From Flagellimonas sp. MMG031 (lineage in GTDB: Bacteria > Bacteroidota > Bacteroidia > Flavobacteriales > Flavobacteriaceae): DNA of 64,000 nucleotides. Below the pieces are notes generated by a model. It was not told the origin of the DNA and made no database searches. It saw only the letters and a list, made by a program, of their open reading frames with translations. The position numbers and the translations under genes are program-made. The stretch covers positions 870,501-934,500 of the forward strand of contig NZ_CP157804.1 in the NCBI RefSeq assembly GCF_040112705.1, in the 5' to 3' direction. Shown one piece after another: positions 24,261 to 32,989 of the stretch (its first letter is position 1; the number at the start of each line of letters is the position of its first letter).

Positions 24261-24266
24261 TTCAAG

Positions 24267-25355
24267 ATGAAAAACACTACGATATATAAAAGTTTACTGC
24301 TAACCGCATCCTTTGGCCTTTTTCTGGTAGGCTGTGGAAGCGATGAAAAACAGTCGGTCGACAATTCCGAAGCAGTACCGGTAACCGTTGCCGAAGTGGC
24401 CATGGACGATAGCTCCACCATTTTGGCCGGAAGTGGTCAAATCAAGGCCGTGAACAGCGCCACCCTAAGTACCCGAATGATGGGTCATGTGGAATCCATT
24501 CCTGTAAAAATAGGTCAGAAAGTAAACAAGGGGGATGTACTGATCTCCATTAACAACGTGGACCTACGGGCTAAAAAAGCACAGGTGGAAGCCTCCATTA
24601 CGGAAGCACAGGTGGCTTTTAACAATGCCAAGAAGGATTATGAAAGGTTCCAAAATCTTTTTAAGGAAAACAGCGCTTCCCAAAAAGAGCTGGATGATAT
24701 GACCGCGCGCTATGAAATGGCCAAGGCCAGATTGGAAGCAGCCAATCAAATGAAAAATGAGGTAAACTCCCAGTTTGCTTACGCCAACATTCGTGCGCCT
24801 TTCAGTGGAGTGGTGACCAATACCTACATCGATGAGGGTGATATGGCCAATCCGGGTGTTCCGCTGGTTTCCGTGGAATCCCCAGGTGGGTTTGAAGTGG
24901 AGGCCAAAGTAGCGGAGAACAATATTTCAGAGATCGAAATAGGAACCAAGGCTCACATACTTGTAAAGGCTTTGGATACCACGATTACCGGAAAAGTGTC
25001 CGAGTTGAGTGCATCCGCACAACATACAGGTGGGCAATATGTGATGAAGGTTTTATTGGACAAAACAGATGCCAAGATTTTGTCAGGTATGTTTGCCACC
25101 GTTAGGCTGGAGGCGGGCGAGGAGAGCAATGGTAAAACAGTTGTTACGGTTCCGTCCAAAGCCTTGGTGCATAAGGGTCAATTGACCGGGGTGTATACAC
25201 TCGGACAGGATAACGTGGCCTTATTGCGATGGTTGCGATTGGGCGATACCTATGGTGATGAGGTGGAAGTGTTGTCCGGTCTATCAGCGGGGGATCAGTA
25301 CATCGTTTCGGCCGAAGGAAAATTGTACAACGGAGTTAAAGTAAGCATTCAATAA
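24267..25355 (+). CDS. RND efflux periplasmic adaptor (MFP/HlyD family) lipoprotein
   Basis: A 362-residue membrane fusion protein with lipobox LVGC. The biotinyl-lipoyl half is seen at MMGHVESIPVKIGQKVNKGDVLISIN, the coiled-coil hairpin between about 100 and 165, the second lipoyl half at YANIRAPFSGVVTNTYIDEGD, and beta-barrel and proximal domains follow. It links the inner membrane pump to the TolC channel. The RND gene starts 16 bp later. Confidence 0.94.
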   Translation: MKNTTIYKSLLLTASFGLFLVGCGSDEKQSVDNSEAVPVTVAEVAMDDSSTILAGSGQIKAVNSATLSTRMMGHVESIPVKIGQKVNKGDVLISINNVDLRAKKAQVEASITEAQVAFNNAKKDYERFQNLFKENSASQKELDDMTARYEMAKARLEAANQMKNEVNSQFAYANIRAPFSGVVTNTYIDEGDMANPGVPLVSVESPGGFEVEAKVAENNISEIEIGTKAHILVKALDTTITGKVSELSASAQHTGGQYVMKVLLDKTDAKILSGMFATVRLEAGEESNGKTVVTVPSKALVHKGQLTGVYTLGQDNVALLRWLRLGDTYGDEVEVLSGLSAGDQYIVSAEGKLYNGVKVSIQ

Positions 25356-25371
25356 CCCAAAAAAGCTAACA

Positions 25372-25533
25372 ATGAAAGACGGACTTGCAGGTAAAATAGC
25401 CAAAGGGTTTATTAGCTCCAAGCTAACGGTGCTCCTCATGATTGTGTTTATGGTCATCGGGGTGTACAGTTCCTTCCTTATCCCAAGGGAAGAGGACCCC
25501 AGATTGATGTGCCCATGGCGGATATCTTCGTAG
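25372..25533 (+). pseudogene. 5' part of the RND permease gene, separated by a frameshift
   Basis: Reading from ATG 25372 gives MKDGLAGKIAKGFISSKL, a first transmembrane helix and IPREEDPR, the normal start of an RND permease. The frame then ends at TAG 25531. The rest of the protein continues in the next frame. Adding one C to the run CCCC at 25497-25500 restores EEDPQIDVPMADIF and joins the two parts into about 1064 residues. So the gene has a single-base deletion, or the sequence has an error there. Confidence 0.85.
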
Positions 25534-28500
25534 GATATCCAGGGGCCAGCCCAACCGAGGTGGAATCCAGGATAACAAAACCTCTCGAAAAAATTATATC
25601 GAACATCAAAGGCGTAGAGTATGTGTACACCACCTCCATGCAAGAGCAGGGGATGGTTATTGTGCAGTTTTATGTAGGGGAAGATATCGAAAGGTCGTTG
25701 GTACGTTTGTACGACGAGATCAACAAGCACATGGACCAAATGCCCGAAGGGGTTACCATGCCATTGGTAAAAACCCGTGCCATTGACGATGTGCCCATGT
25801 TGGCCTTAACACTTTGGAGTGATACCTACGATGATTTTCAGTTGAGACAGATTTCGGGCGAGCTCATAAATGAAATCGAAAAAGTAAATGGTGTTTCGAT
25901 CACCAAAAAGATAGGAGGGCGTAGTCCCCAGCTTCGTGTGGTGGTGGATAAGGATAAAATGGCAGAATCAGGCTTAGATATGTTGGCCGTTGCCCAAATG
26001 ATCCAAGCCAATAACCAACAGATGGATTCTGGTAACTTCCTTTCCAACGATACCGAGTTCCACATCAGCACGGGAAACTTTTTGGAAACAAAAGAAGATC
26101 TGGAAAACCTGATTGTGGGCACCAAACAAGGTCAGCCCATCTATTTGAAGCAGGTAGCCACTGTTTTGGATGGTCCCGAGCTGCCCAAAAACTATGTTTC
26201 CCTTGGATTTGGTGCTGCCAGTGAAAAGGCAGAAGAATTTAAATCGGAATACCCGGCGGTAACCATTTCCATTGCCAAACGTAAAGGGGCCGATGCCATG
26301 AAGATTGCCGATGTGGTCTTGGAAAAAGTGGACCACCTAAAAACTACCTTGATCCCTGACGAAGTAAAGGTGGAGGTCACCCGTAACTATGGCGAAACCG
26401 CATCCCAAAAAGTATCTGAGCTATTAATGCACTTGATCGGTGCCATTATTGCCGTCACTTTTGTGGTAATGTTGGCCATGGGGTGGCGAGGTGGATTGGT
26501 CGTGTTCCTTTCCGTGCCCATTACCTTCGCCTTGACCTTGTTGAGCTATTATATGCTCGATTATACGTTGAACCGAATCACGCTGTTTGCTTTGGTTTTT
26601 GTAACGGGTATTGTGGTGGACGACTCCATCATTATAGCGGAGAACATGCACCGCCACTTTAAAATGAAACGATTGCCTTTCAAAGATGCTGCGATTTATG
26701 CCATTAACGAAGTAGGTAACCCTACCATTCTGGCCACATTTACGGTGATTGCCTCTGTATTGCCCATGGCCTTTGTATCTGGATTGATGGGCCCCTACAT
26801 GTCGCCCATGCCCATCGGAGCCTCGATAGCCATGTTGTTATCCTTGTTCGTGGCATTGACCATAACTCCGTATTTGGGGTACATCTTCCTAAGGGAGAAG
26901 GACAAAAAGAAGAAAAAGGAAAAAGAAGCCGTCGAAATCCAGGACACCTTTATTTATAAAGCTTACGAGCGATTTGAAAGACCTTTGATCGAAAGTGGCA
27001 AAAAGAGATGGATGTTCTTAGGTATCACCGTAGTGCTATTATTGGCCTCTGTTGCCATGTTCTTTACCAAATCCGTAGCGGTGAAAATGTTGCCTTTTGA
27101 CAACAAGAACGAGTTTCAGGTGGTGATAGACCTTCCCGAGGGCACTACTTTGGAAAGAACGGCTGCAGTAACCAAGGAAATCGGAGCTTATTTGTCCACC
27201 CGACCCGAAGTGGTCAATTACCAAAGTTATGTGGGCACCTCCGCACCGATAACCTTCAATGGATTGGTTAGGCACTACGATCTTCGTGGAGGTAGTAATA
27301 TGGCCGATATTCAGGTGAATCTGGTGGATAAGCACGATAGAAGTGCACAAAGTCACGATATCGCCAAATTACTTAGGCCCAAGATTCAGGAATTGGGTAA
27401 AAAATACCAGGCCAACATCAAGATTGTGGAGGTACCACCGGGACCTCCTGTACTTTCTACCATTGTAGCCGAGGTGTACGGTCCGGATTATGAAAAGCAA
27501 ATTGTATTGGCCGATAAGGTAAAGGGCATCTTGAACAACACTACCGACGTAGTGGATGTAGATTGGATGGTCGAGGATGATCAAGTTGAGTACGATTTTG
27601 TGATTGACAAGGAAAAAGCGATGATCTACGGTATCACTCCGCAGCAAATTGTTCAGGTGATGGCCATGGCTTTTCGCGAACAACCGGTATCCCATATTTA
27701 TAGGGAGGATGCTTTTGACCAGATTGGAATTGTCCTTGCCGTAAGTGAGAAGGATAAATCCAGTTTGGAGGAAATCAAGCAAATGAAGATAGCATCCCAG
27801 CAGGGAAATATGGTTTCCGTTGGCGACTTGGTTCAGGTCAAGGAAGGTGTCAAAGCGAAAAGCATCTATAGAAAAAACCAAAAGCGTGTGGTTTATGTGA
27901 TGTCCGATATGGCTGGGCAATTGGAAAGTCCGGTATATGCCATTTTGGGAATGACGGACAAATTGAACCAATTGGAACTGCCCGAAGGCTACTCCATTAA
28001 CGAACTCTACATGGAACAACCCCAGTTTGAGGATGATTATACCGTAAAATGGGATGGCGAGTGGCAGGTGACCTTAGAGGTGTTCCGTGATTTGGGGATT
28101 GCCTTTTTGGGCGTCATTGTGATTATCTACATGCTGATCGTAGGTTGGTTCCAAAACTTTAAGGCACCTATGGTGATGATGGTGGCCATACCCCTTTCCT
28201 TAATTGGAATCGTGCTTGGACATTGGATGTTGGGTGCCTTTTTTACCGCAACTTCCTTTATCGGGATGATTGCCTTGGCAGGAATCATGGTACGGAACTC
28301 GGTATTGCTTATCGACTTTGTCAATCTAAGATTGGACGAAGGAGTTCCCCTTAAGCAAGCCGTTATCGAAGCTGGCGCCGTGCGTACCACCCCTATTCTG
28401 TTAACGGCTGGAACAGTTGTCATTGGAGCTTTTGTGATATTGTTCGACCCTATTTTCCAAGGATTGGCCATTTCATTGATGGGAGGAACCATAGTGTCCA

Positions 28501-28565
28501 CAGTGTTGACGCTTTTGGTGGTGCCATTGGTGTATTATATGATTGAACGTAAAAATTACAACTAA
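25509..28565 (+). CDS. RND efflux permease, main body (lacks TM1 because of the upstream frameshift)
   Basis: An open frame of 1018 codons from GTG 25509 covers nearly all of an inner-membrane RND pump: porter domain from VPMADIFVGYPGASPTEVE, membrane helices with FVTGIVVDDSIIIAENMHRH, and the second half ending in GGTIVSTVLTLLVVPLVYYM. TM1 and the first strand are encoded by the preceding fragment in another frame. Proton-relay acidic residues lie in VVDDS. The whole gene spans 25372-28565. Substrates are unknown. The sulfur operator upstream of TolC and the PII-like gene downstream hint at metal or reactive sulfur stress. Confidence 0.9.
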   Translation: MPMADIFVGYPGASPTEVESRITKPLEKIISNIKGVEYVYTTSMQEQGMVIVQFYVGEDIERSLVRLYDEINKHMDQMPEGVTMPLVKTRAIDDVPMLALTLWSDTYDDFQLRQISGELINEIEKVNGVSITKKIGGRSPQLRVVVDKDKMAESGLDMLAVAQMIQANNQQMDSGNFLSNDTEFHISTGNFLETKEDLENLIVGTKQGQPIYLKQVATVLDGPELPKNYVSLGFGAASEKAEEFKSEYPAVTISIAKRKGADAMKIADVVLEKVDHLKTTLIPDEVKVEVTRNYGETASQKVSELLMHLIGAIIAVTFVVMLAMGWRGGLVVFLSVPITFALTLLSYYMLDYTLNRITLFALVFVTGIVVDDSIIIAENMHRHFKMKRLPFKDAAIYAINEVGNPTILATFTVIASVLPMAFVSGLMGPYMSPMPIGASIAMLLSLFVALTITPYLGYIFLREKDKKKKKEKEAVEIQDTFIYKAYERFERPLIESGKKRWMFLGITVVLLLASVAMFFTKSVAVKMLPFDNKNEFQVVIDLPEGTTLERTAAVTKEIGAYLSTRPEVVNYQSYVGTSAPITFNGLVRHYDLRGGSNMADIQVNLVDKHDRSAQSHDIAKLLRPKIQELGKKYQANIKIVEVPPGPPVLSTIVAEVYGPDYEKQIVLADKVKGILNNTTDVVDVDWMVEDDQVEYDFVIDKEKAMIYGITPQQIVQVMAMAFREQPVSHIYREDAFDQIGIVLAVSEKDKSSLEEIKQMKIASQQGNMVSVGDLVQVKEGVKAKSIYRKNQKRVVYVMSDMAGQLESPVYAILGMTDKLNQLELPEGYSINELYMEQPQFEDDYTVKWDGEWQVTLEVFRDLGIAFLGVIVIIYMLIVGWFQNFKAPMVMMVAIPLSLIGIVLGHWMLGAFFTATSFIGMIALAGIMVRNSVLLIDFVNLRLDEGVPLKQAVIEAGAVRTTPILLTAGTVVIGAFVILFDPIFQGLAISLMGGTIVSTVLTLLVVPLVYYMIERKNYN

Positions 28566-28566
28566 A

Positions 28567-28659
28567 ATGAAACCGAAACGACTAGCAGCATATTTTGACA
28601 AACAGGTCAGTGATTTTTTTAGTCGTCAAAGGTTACATGTGACCATTGAAAAACAATAA
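28567..28659 (+). CDS. Possible 30-residue peptide
   Basis: A short frame, MKPKRLAAYFDKQVSDFFSR..., begins 1 bp after the RND stop codon and ends 10 bp before the PII-like start. It is basic and amphipathic, with no helix long enough to span a membrane. The tight spacing supports translation, but I recognise no family, and it may be a chance frame. Confidence 0.35.
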   Translation: MKPKRLAAYFDKQVSDFFSRQRLHVTIEKQ

Positions 28660-28669
28660 AAGTAAGCAC

Positions 28670-28975
28670 ATGAAAATGATCATTGTTACCACAGTTGAGG
28701 AATATAAGAGCGAGGTCTTTAAATTGTTTAAAAAGGCCGGCGTAGAGAGTTTCAGCGAGTCCGATATCGACGGATACAAAAGTGCAGCACCGTTGATGTA
28801 CACCAGCAGCTGGTTCCCTAGCGAAAAGGGAGGCGCAGCATCCAATATGTTCTTCTCTTTTACCGAAGAAGAGAAGGTAACCGAATTGTTTGGATTGATC
28901 AAACAATTCAACACCGAAAGTGAGACCACCAACCCGATAAGGGCGGTGGAAATACCTATTGACAGAACCGTTTAA
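28670..28975 (+). CDS. PII-like small protein of an efflux cluster
   Basis: A 101-residue protein, MKMIIVTTVEEYKSEVFKLFKKAG, with a beta-alpha-beta pattern repeated twice, as in the ferredoxin-like PII/DUF3240 group that is often encoded next to heavy-metal RND pumps. The YKSAAPLMYTSSWFPSEKGG stretch would be the flexible loop. It could be a trimeric sensor that tunes the pump. Assignment is by pattern and context. An upstream ATG at 28646 is in frame but overlaps the small frame before it. Confidence 0.6.
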   Translation: MKMIIVTTVEEYKSEVFKLFKKAGVESFSESDIDGYKSAAPLMYTSSWFPSEKGGAASNMFFSFTEEEKVTELFGLIKQFNTESETTNPIRAVEIPIDRTV

Positions 28976-28987
28976 AAATCAAAAAAA

Positions 28988-29191
28988 ATGAGAAATAGAA
29001 TCGTTAGGGGTGTAGCGGGCAGTTTTGTGCTCATCAGCCTTATTTTGGCCGTATATGTCAACATCAACTGGTTGTGGTTTACCGCGTTTGTGGGGGCCAA
29101 CCTGTTGCAATCCTCGTTGACCAAGTGGTGTTTGTTGGAAGATATCCTAAAGAAATTCGGGGTCTCCGACTCGACCAACAACTGTAGCTAG
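28988..29191 (+). CDS. DUF2892-like membrane protein
   Basis: A 67-residue protein, MRNRIVRGVAGSFVLISLILAV, with two helices and a Cys in SLTKWCLLEDIL. It matches the DUF2892/YgaP membrane domain. It follows the PII-like gene by 12 bp and is probably in the efflux operon. It is the second DUF2892 protein in this region. Confidence 0.8.
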   Translation: MRNRIVRGVAGSFVLISLILAVYVNINWLWFTAFVGANLLQSSLTKWCLLEDILKKFGVSDSTNNCS

Positions 29192-29212
29192 GCCTTTATA
29201 TTGTTTTTTATT

Positions 29213-29259
29213 TAAAGCATTTTCGTGACCTTTGTCTAAAACCTCACGAAAATGCTTTA
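29213..29259 (+). promoter_or_regulatory. Perfect 16-bp inverted repeat over the start codon of the YeeE/YedE gene
   Basis: TAAAGCATTTTCGTGA (29213-29228) and TCACGAAAATGCTTTA (29244-29259) are exact reverse complements, with a 15-base loop. The ATG at 29252-29254 lies in the right arm. In RNA it would form a stable hairpin hiding the start codon. As DNA it could be an operator. There is no T tract, so it is not a normal terminator. Confidence 0.7.
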
Positions 29260-29809
29260 TCAACCTTGGCCTTGGTATGTGGCGGGCCCACTTATCGCCA
29301 TCATCATGGCGCTGCTTATACTCATGGGCAAAAAATTTGGAATGTCCTCCAACTTGGAGACATTTTGCTCCATGGGCGGAGCTGGAAAATTCTCGGATTA
29401 TTTTAAAATAGATACCAAATCCAAACGTTGGAATCTCTTGGTTGTCCTCGGTTCCGTTATTGGTGGATTCATGGGAGCCCATTGGCTTTCTCCCAATCCT
29501 GCTGTGGATATATCGGGACAAACCGTGACCAAACTCCAAAATCTTGGTTTTGAAAGTGCTGGGGAAGCCTATTTGCCCACCGAACTTTTTAGTATAGAAG
29601 CCCTATCCAATCCTAAAGTGTGGATTATTCTTTTGGTTGCCGGTTTTCTGGTTGGTTTTGGAACCCGCTACGCTGGAGGGTGTACCTCTGGCCATGCCAT
29701 TTCAGGATTGAGTAACCTACAGCGATCTTCTTTGATTGCCGTCATTGGCTTTTTTATTGGTGGATTGATTATGGTACACCTGCTGTTTCCCTTAATTTTT
29801 GCAGTATGA
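29252..29809 (+). CDS. YeeE/YedE family sulfur transporter, first half
   Basis: A 185-residue membrane protein, start MLYQPWPWYVAGPLIAIIMA, with conserved Cys in SMGGA/TFCSMG and RYAGGCTSGHAISGL. In E. coli the family member YeeE (TsuA) imports thiosulfate through conserved Cys residues. In many Bacteroidota the protein is encoded as two half-genes, as here. Its stop overlaps the second half by 4 bp. Confidence 0.92.
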   Translation: MLYQPWPWYVAGPLIAIIMALLILMGKKFGMSSNLETFCSMGGAGKFSDYFKIDTKSKRWNLLVVLGSVIGGFMGAHWLSPNPAVDISGQTVTKLQNLGFESAGEAYLPTELFSIEALSNPKVWIILLVAGFLVGFGTRYAGGCTSGHAISGLSNLQRSSLIAVIGFFIGGLIMVHLLFPLIFAV

Positions 29810-30219
29810 AGAATATAGTTTATATTTTATTGGGAACCTTTTTGGGAATTGTCCTGTACAAGTCGGAAGCCGCCTCTTGGTTTCGGATTTATGAAATGTT
29901 CCAGTTTGATTCCTTTCATATGTACGGTATCATTGGTTCTGCCTTAGCAGTCGGTGTTGTTTTGGTCTTTTGGATCAAAAAATCCAAGATCAAATCATTT
30001 TCAGGGGAAATCATCCAAATATCCGACAAGGAAAAATCGTTTGCTCGATATATTTTGGGAGGTACGTTGTTCGGATTGGGTTGGGCCCTCGCGGGAGCCT
30101 GTCCTGGACCCATTTACATTTTGGTGGGAGCGGGCTATTGGCCCATTGTCATCGTACTGTTCGGGGCCATTTTAGGTGCCTTTGTGTATGGCCTGGTGAG
30201 GGCAAGATTGCCCCATTAG
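29806..30219 (+). CDS. YeeE/YedE family sulfur transporter, second half
   Basis: A 137-residue membrane protein with the signature GWALAGACPGPIYILVGAGYWP, the partner half of the transporter. It is translationally coupled (ATGA) to the preceding gene. With the persulfide dioxygenase and rhodaneses upstream it suggests uptake or export of thiosulfate or another sulfur compound. Confidence 0.92.
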   Translation: MKNIVYILLGTFLGIVLYKSEAASWFRIYEMFQFDSFHMYGIIGSALAVGVVLVFWIKKSKIKSFSGEIIQISDKEKSFARYILGGTLFGLGWALAGACPGPIYILVGAGYWPIVIVLFGAILGAFVYGLVRARLPH

Positions 30220-30321
30220 GCGTGGATTGACGGGATAATTTGCCCAAACAACGAAAATGGATGGTTTATTGAGGGCTTGCCTATAGCTTTGGATGTCCCA
30301 AACTTACGTAATAGACCCTAC

Positions 30322-30726
30322 ATGAAACTCACGACGTTTATTATAGACGATGACTTGGTGTCGCAGTTCGCGACCCGGTACTGCATACAGCAATCCCACG
30401 GCAATTTTGATATCGTGACCTGCTCCAGTGGGGAGGAAGGAATACAAGCTTGCTTCGGATATATCGAGGAGCACGATAGATTGCCCGATATCATCTTTTT
30501 GGATTTGGTGATGGACGGGATGAACGGATGGGATTTTTTGGAAAACCTGAAGAATCTGTTCAAAGAACACAAACTCCCCAGTGTTTATGTCCTTTCGGCA
30601 TTTACCAATGCTTCGGATAGGGCCATTGCCAAAAAAAACGGGATGATTTCGGGTTATGTGGACAAGCCGTTGTCCCGATCCTATTTGGAAAAAATCCTGA
30701 AGGAAGAAGAAGCAAAAAGGTCTTAG
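30322..30726 (+). CDS. Single-domain response regulator
   Basis: A 134-residue CheY-like receiver. The acidic pair IIDDD is near residues 7-11, phospho-acceptor Asp61 in IIFLDLVMDGMNGW, and the Lys in YVDKPLS. No output domain or kinase is next to it. ATG 30322 gives the normal receiver start, while an ATG at 30277 would add a tail not typical of the family. The upstream neighbour is the YeeE/YedE pair, 102 bp away. Confidence 0.9.
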   Translation: MKLTTFIIDDDLVSQFATRYCIQQSHGNFDIVTCSSGEEGIQACFGYIEEHDRLPDIIFLDLVMDGMNGWDFLENLKNLFKEHKLPSVYVLSAFTNASDRAIAKKNGMISGYVDKPLSRSYLEKILKEEEAKRS

Positions 30727-30788
30727 GGTAGTTCCAAAACCAATGTATAAATAGCAGAAAAGGGTTGCATAAGATGAGTCAAAAACCC

Positions 30789-30796
30789 TATTTTTG
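30789..30796 (+). promoter_or_regulatory. -7 box of tRNA-Arg
   Basis: TATTTTTG at 30789-30796 fits TAnnTTTG, 18 bp before the tRNA. A TTG at 30765-30767 gives a -33-like element 21 bp upstream. Confidence 0.55.
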
Positions 30797-30814
30797 CAGT
30801 CCATTTTATGGAAT

Positions 30815-30886
30815 GGCCCCGTAGTTCAATGGATAGAATAGAAGTTTCCTAAACTTTAGATGCAAGTTCGATTCTTGCCGGGGCTA
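30815..30886 (+). tRNA. tRNA-Arg (anticodon CCT)
   Basis: The cloverleaf has acceptor GGCCCCG (30815-30821) paired with CGGGGCT (30879-30885, closing G-T pair) and T8 A9 as usual. The anticodon stem is GAAGT/ACTTT with loop TTCCTAA, anticodon CCT at 30848-30850 (Arg, AGG codon), if the loop is placed symmetrically. The T arm is GCAAG-TTCGATT-CTTGC. CCA is not encoded. Confidence 0.95.
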
Positions 30887-30892
30887 CTTTCT

Positions 30893-31474
30893 TCAATCAT
30901 TTTCCAAGAGTTCCTTCCCAACCAGTTCTTTTATAGGAACACCATCAATCAGTACGTTCTTTAGTACTGCTTTTCCGTTTTTTACGCGGACCAGTGCGTA
31001 AGTGGTCTTTGTGGTGTCCCTTTGTGCGGTTTGATAGGTCACTTCCGCAGGTTGGGCCTTGGATTCCTCCATATAAAAACGATCAAAAGGATAGCCAATG
31101 GTAACTCGGTTACTGCCATTACGGGTTACAAACAGGATGGAGCCCTCAACGTATGCTTCGGTATGATCAGGTGCCCCATGGGATATCGATGCTATTTTTG
31201 CGAATCCTTTTTGGTCCGTGGTCAGCTCAACGTAAACGGCTTGCCCATGATCCCAGTCCATTTCATTGCCTACGTCGAATGAGGACGCCTCGTAGCTCAG
31301 TGTAATGTATTTTCCCCGAAAGGGGTCGTTCGGATCTACGGGAGCGGTCTTGAACTTATATTCGGTGCCGTGTTCCAATAGCTGTTCTTGCTGCCAGATC
31401 ATGTTGGCGGGAATCACCAGTTGTGTCAAGGCCAATATTACAAAAGCTATGATTTGGGTATTCTTACCGATCAT
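30893..31474 (-). CDS. GDYXXLXY family membrane-anchored protein
   Basis: A 193-residue protein with one N-terminal helix (AFVILALTQLVIPANMIW) and the family motif in the form PNDPFRGKYITLSYEASSF. The family is nearly always encoded next to DUF2157 membrane proteins, as here. The function is unknown. The start overlaps the stop of the DUF2157 gene (ATGA), which decides ATG 31474 over the upstream ATG at 31501. Confidence 0.85.
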   Translation of the reverse strand: MIGKNTQIIAFVILALTQLVIPANMIWQQEQLLEHGTEYKFKTAPVDPNDPFRGKYITLSYEASSFDVGNEMDWDHGQAVYVELTTDQKGFAKIASISHGAPDHTEAYVEGSILFVTRNGSNRVTIGYPFDRFYMEESKAQPAEVTYQTAQRDTTKTTYALVRVKNGKAVLKNVLIDGVPIKELVGKELLEND

Positions 31475-32748
31475 TTTTCTTTTCGTTTTTGAATCATCCA
31501 ATAATTGGCGAAGAAGAACCCAGCGCCAACCCCAACGAACAATAGCCCTCTTGCCACAAAACTCAGGTCGGTATCAAAGAACCGACAAATAATTAAGGCT
31601 GTAATGATGAGCAAGCCATAATTGAGCAGGCCCAAATGGTTTTTTCGTGCCCCTTCCCGAATGGTAAAGACCCCAAGCAGGAATACCAACACATTTACCA
31701 AAACCACAGCTATGGTAGAAGCTGTTCCGATGAAAAAAATGGGAATAAACACCAAAAAAGCTATAGAGAAAAGGGATAGGTTTCGGATTCCCTTCTGTTG
31801 GATGGTTCGGTATAGCAGTACGGATGCCGCCAAGGTTAGCAGCACAATCAAAACAAATTCCTGCGAAGCGAAGATTTCCGTAAGCTGCAGTTCCTTTTTG
31901 AACAGATGTTCCCAGAATTCATTAAAACTCAGAAACAACAGTAAAATAATGGTGCCCAAACTGCCTAGTATGGTATAGCCGTTTTTGGTATTTTCTTGAG
32001 GCATCCACGCACCTGTTCCCAAAAGATAAAAGAAGCCAAAAAGGGATATGTACGCTATAAACATGAACTCGTCCAAGGTAGCCGATAAGGTTCCCAAAAC
32101 CGTAACGAGGGACAGGGGAACCAGCCAGTTATGGAAGCGAACAAAATTGCTAAAAGGATTTTTCCGAAACAGTTGATAATAAAAGGGGAGGATGGCAACC
32201 AACATCCCCCAGTACGGATAGGAATTTGATGTTGGGAATCCCCAATAACTGGTTTCACAGGCGTAGTAGGTGATTCCCACTAGGCAAAGCAGGGAGGTCA
32301 TGGGCGATTGCATCACATAGATCAAGGGCAGGGTCAAAAGCATCCATGTTAACAGGTAACTGCCCAGGTCTCCTGGAATATGGTAAATCTGACTTACCAA
32401 AGCAATGCTGGCACCCACTGCAAAAAATAGGAATACCGAGCTGCTTTCCCTCCATGCCACATTGCCCCGCTTTTTTAAAAAGGCAAATGCACATAATGCT
32501 TGTCCAATAACTAGCGGTAGGAATGCAAAGACCGTTTTCAGGCCGCGTGAAAGGTCGTCCCAATTATGGGCAATGATGAGTATGATGCCCAAACCCACCA
32601 AAATGGCCCCCAAAATACCAAAAACCACAAAAAGTTTGTTCGTGGGAGATGTTTGTTTGCCTTGATAATACGAAGCAATATCCGCAGCGGTGTCTTCAGA
32701 AATCACTCCGGCCTTCACAAGCTCTGGCAGGTCATTTTGTAGGCTCAT
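31471..32748 (-). CDS. DUF2157 domain-containing membrane protein
   Basis: A 425-residue protein. The soluble N-terminus LPELVKAGVISEDTAADIASYYQ is the DUF2157 signature, and about twelve membrane helices follow. It is translationally coupled to the GDYXXLXY gene. The function of the pair is unknown. ATG 32748 (MSLQNDLPEL) is preferred. An ATG at 32832 would add 28 residues of no family character. Confidence 0.88.
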   Translation of the reverse strand: MSLQNDLPELVKAGVISEDTAADIASYYQGKQTSPTNKLFVVFGILGAILVGLGIILIIAHNWDDLSRGLKTVFAFLPLVIGQALCAFAFLKKRGNVAWRESSSVFLFFAVGASIALVSQIYHIPGDLGSYLLTWMLLTLPLIYVMQSPMTSLLCLVGITYYACETSYWGFPTSNSYPYWGMLVAILPFYYQLFRKNPFSNFVRFHNWLVPLSLVTVLGTLSATLDEFMFIAYISLFGFFYLLGTGAWMPQENTKNGYTILGSLGTIILLLFLSFNEFWEHLFKKELQLTEIFASQEFVLIVLLTLAASVLLYRTIQQKGIRNLSLFSIAFLVFIPIFFIGTASTIAVVLVNVLVFLLGVFTIREGARKNHLGLLNYGLLIITALIICRFFDTDLSFVARGLLFVGVGAGFFFANYWMIQKRKEK

Positions 32749-32989
32749 GGTCCTGTCCTTTATTGGTTTGGGATAGGTAAGATACATAATAATCAAATAT
32801 CCTTTGCCGAATATGTATTCATCAAAGTGCAAGGTTCACTTCATTGCCCCATAATGATAGCTTAAGCTTGGCTTGATCTTTGGTCGATAAAATCGCCCCA
32901 ATTTTGACAACCCAAGATTTTTTTTATAATTTCTACTTGTAATCACTTTTATTCTAAATTTAGCCACGGTACAAATCAATCCCATAAAC

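Noticed and set aside
27369..28019. 216-codon minus-strand frame inside the RND gene
   Set aside because: Antisense shadow of a conserved pump gene.
29252..30219. The two YeeE/YedE half-genes as a broken single gene
   Set aside because: The ATGA overlap, normal start and end of each half and the common two-gene form in Bacteroidota show that the split is natural.
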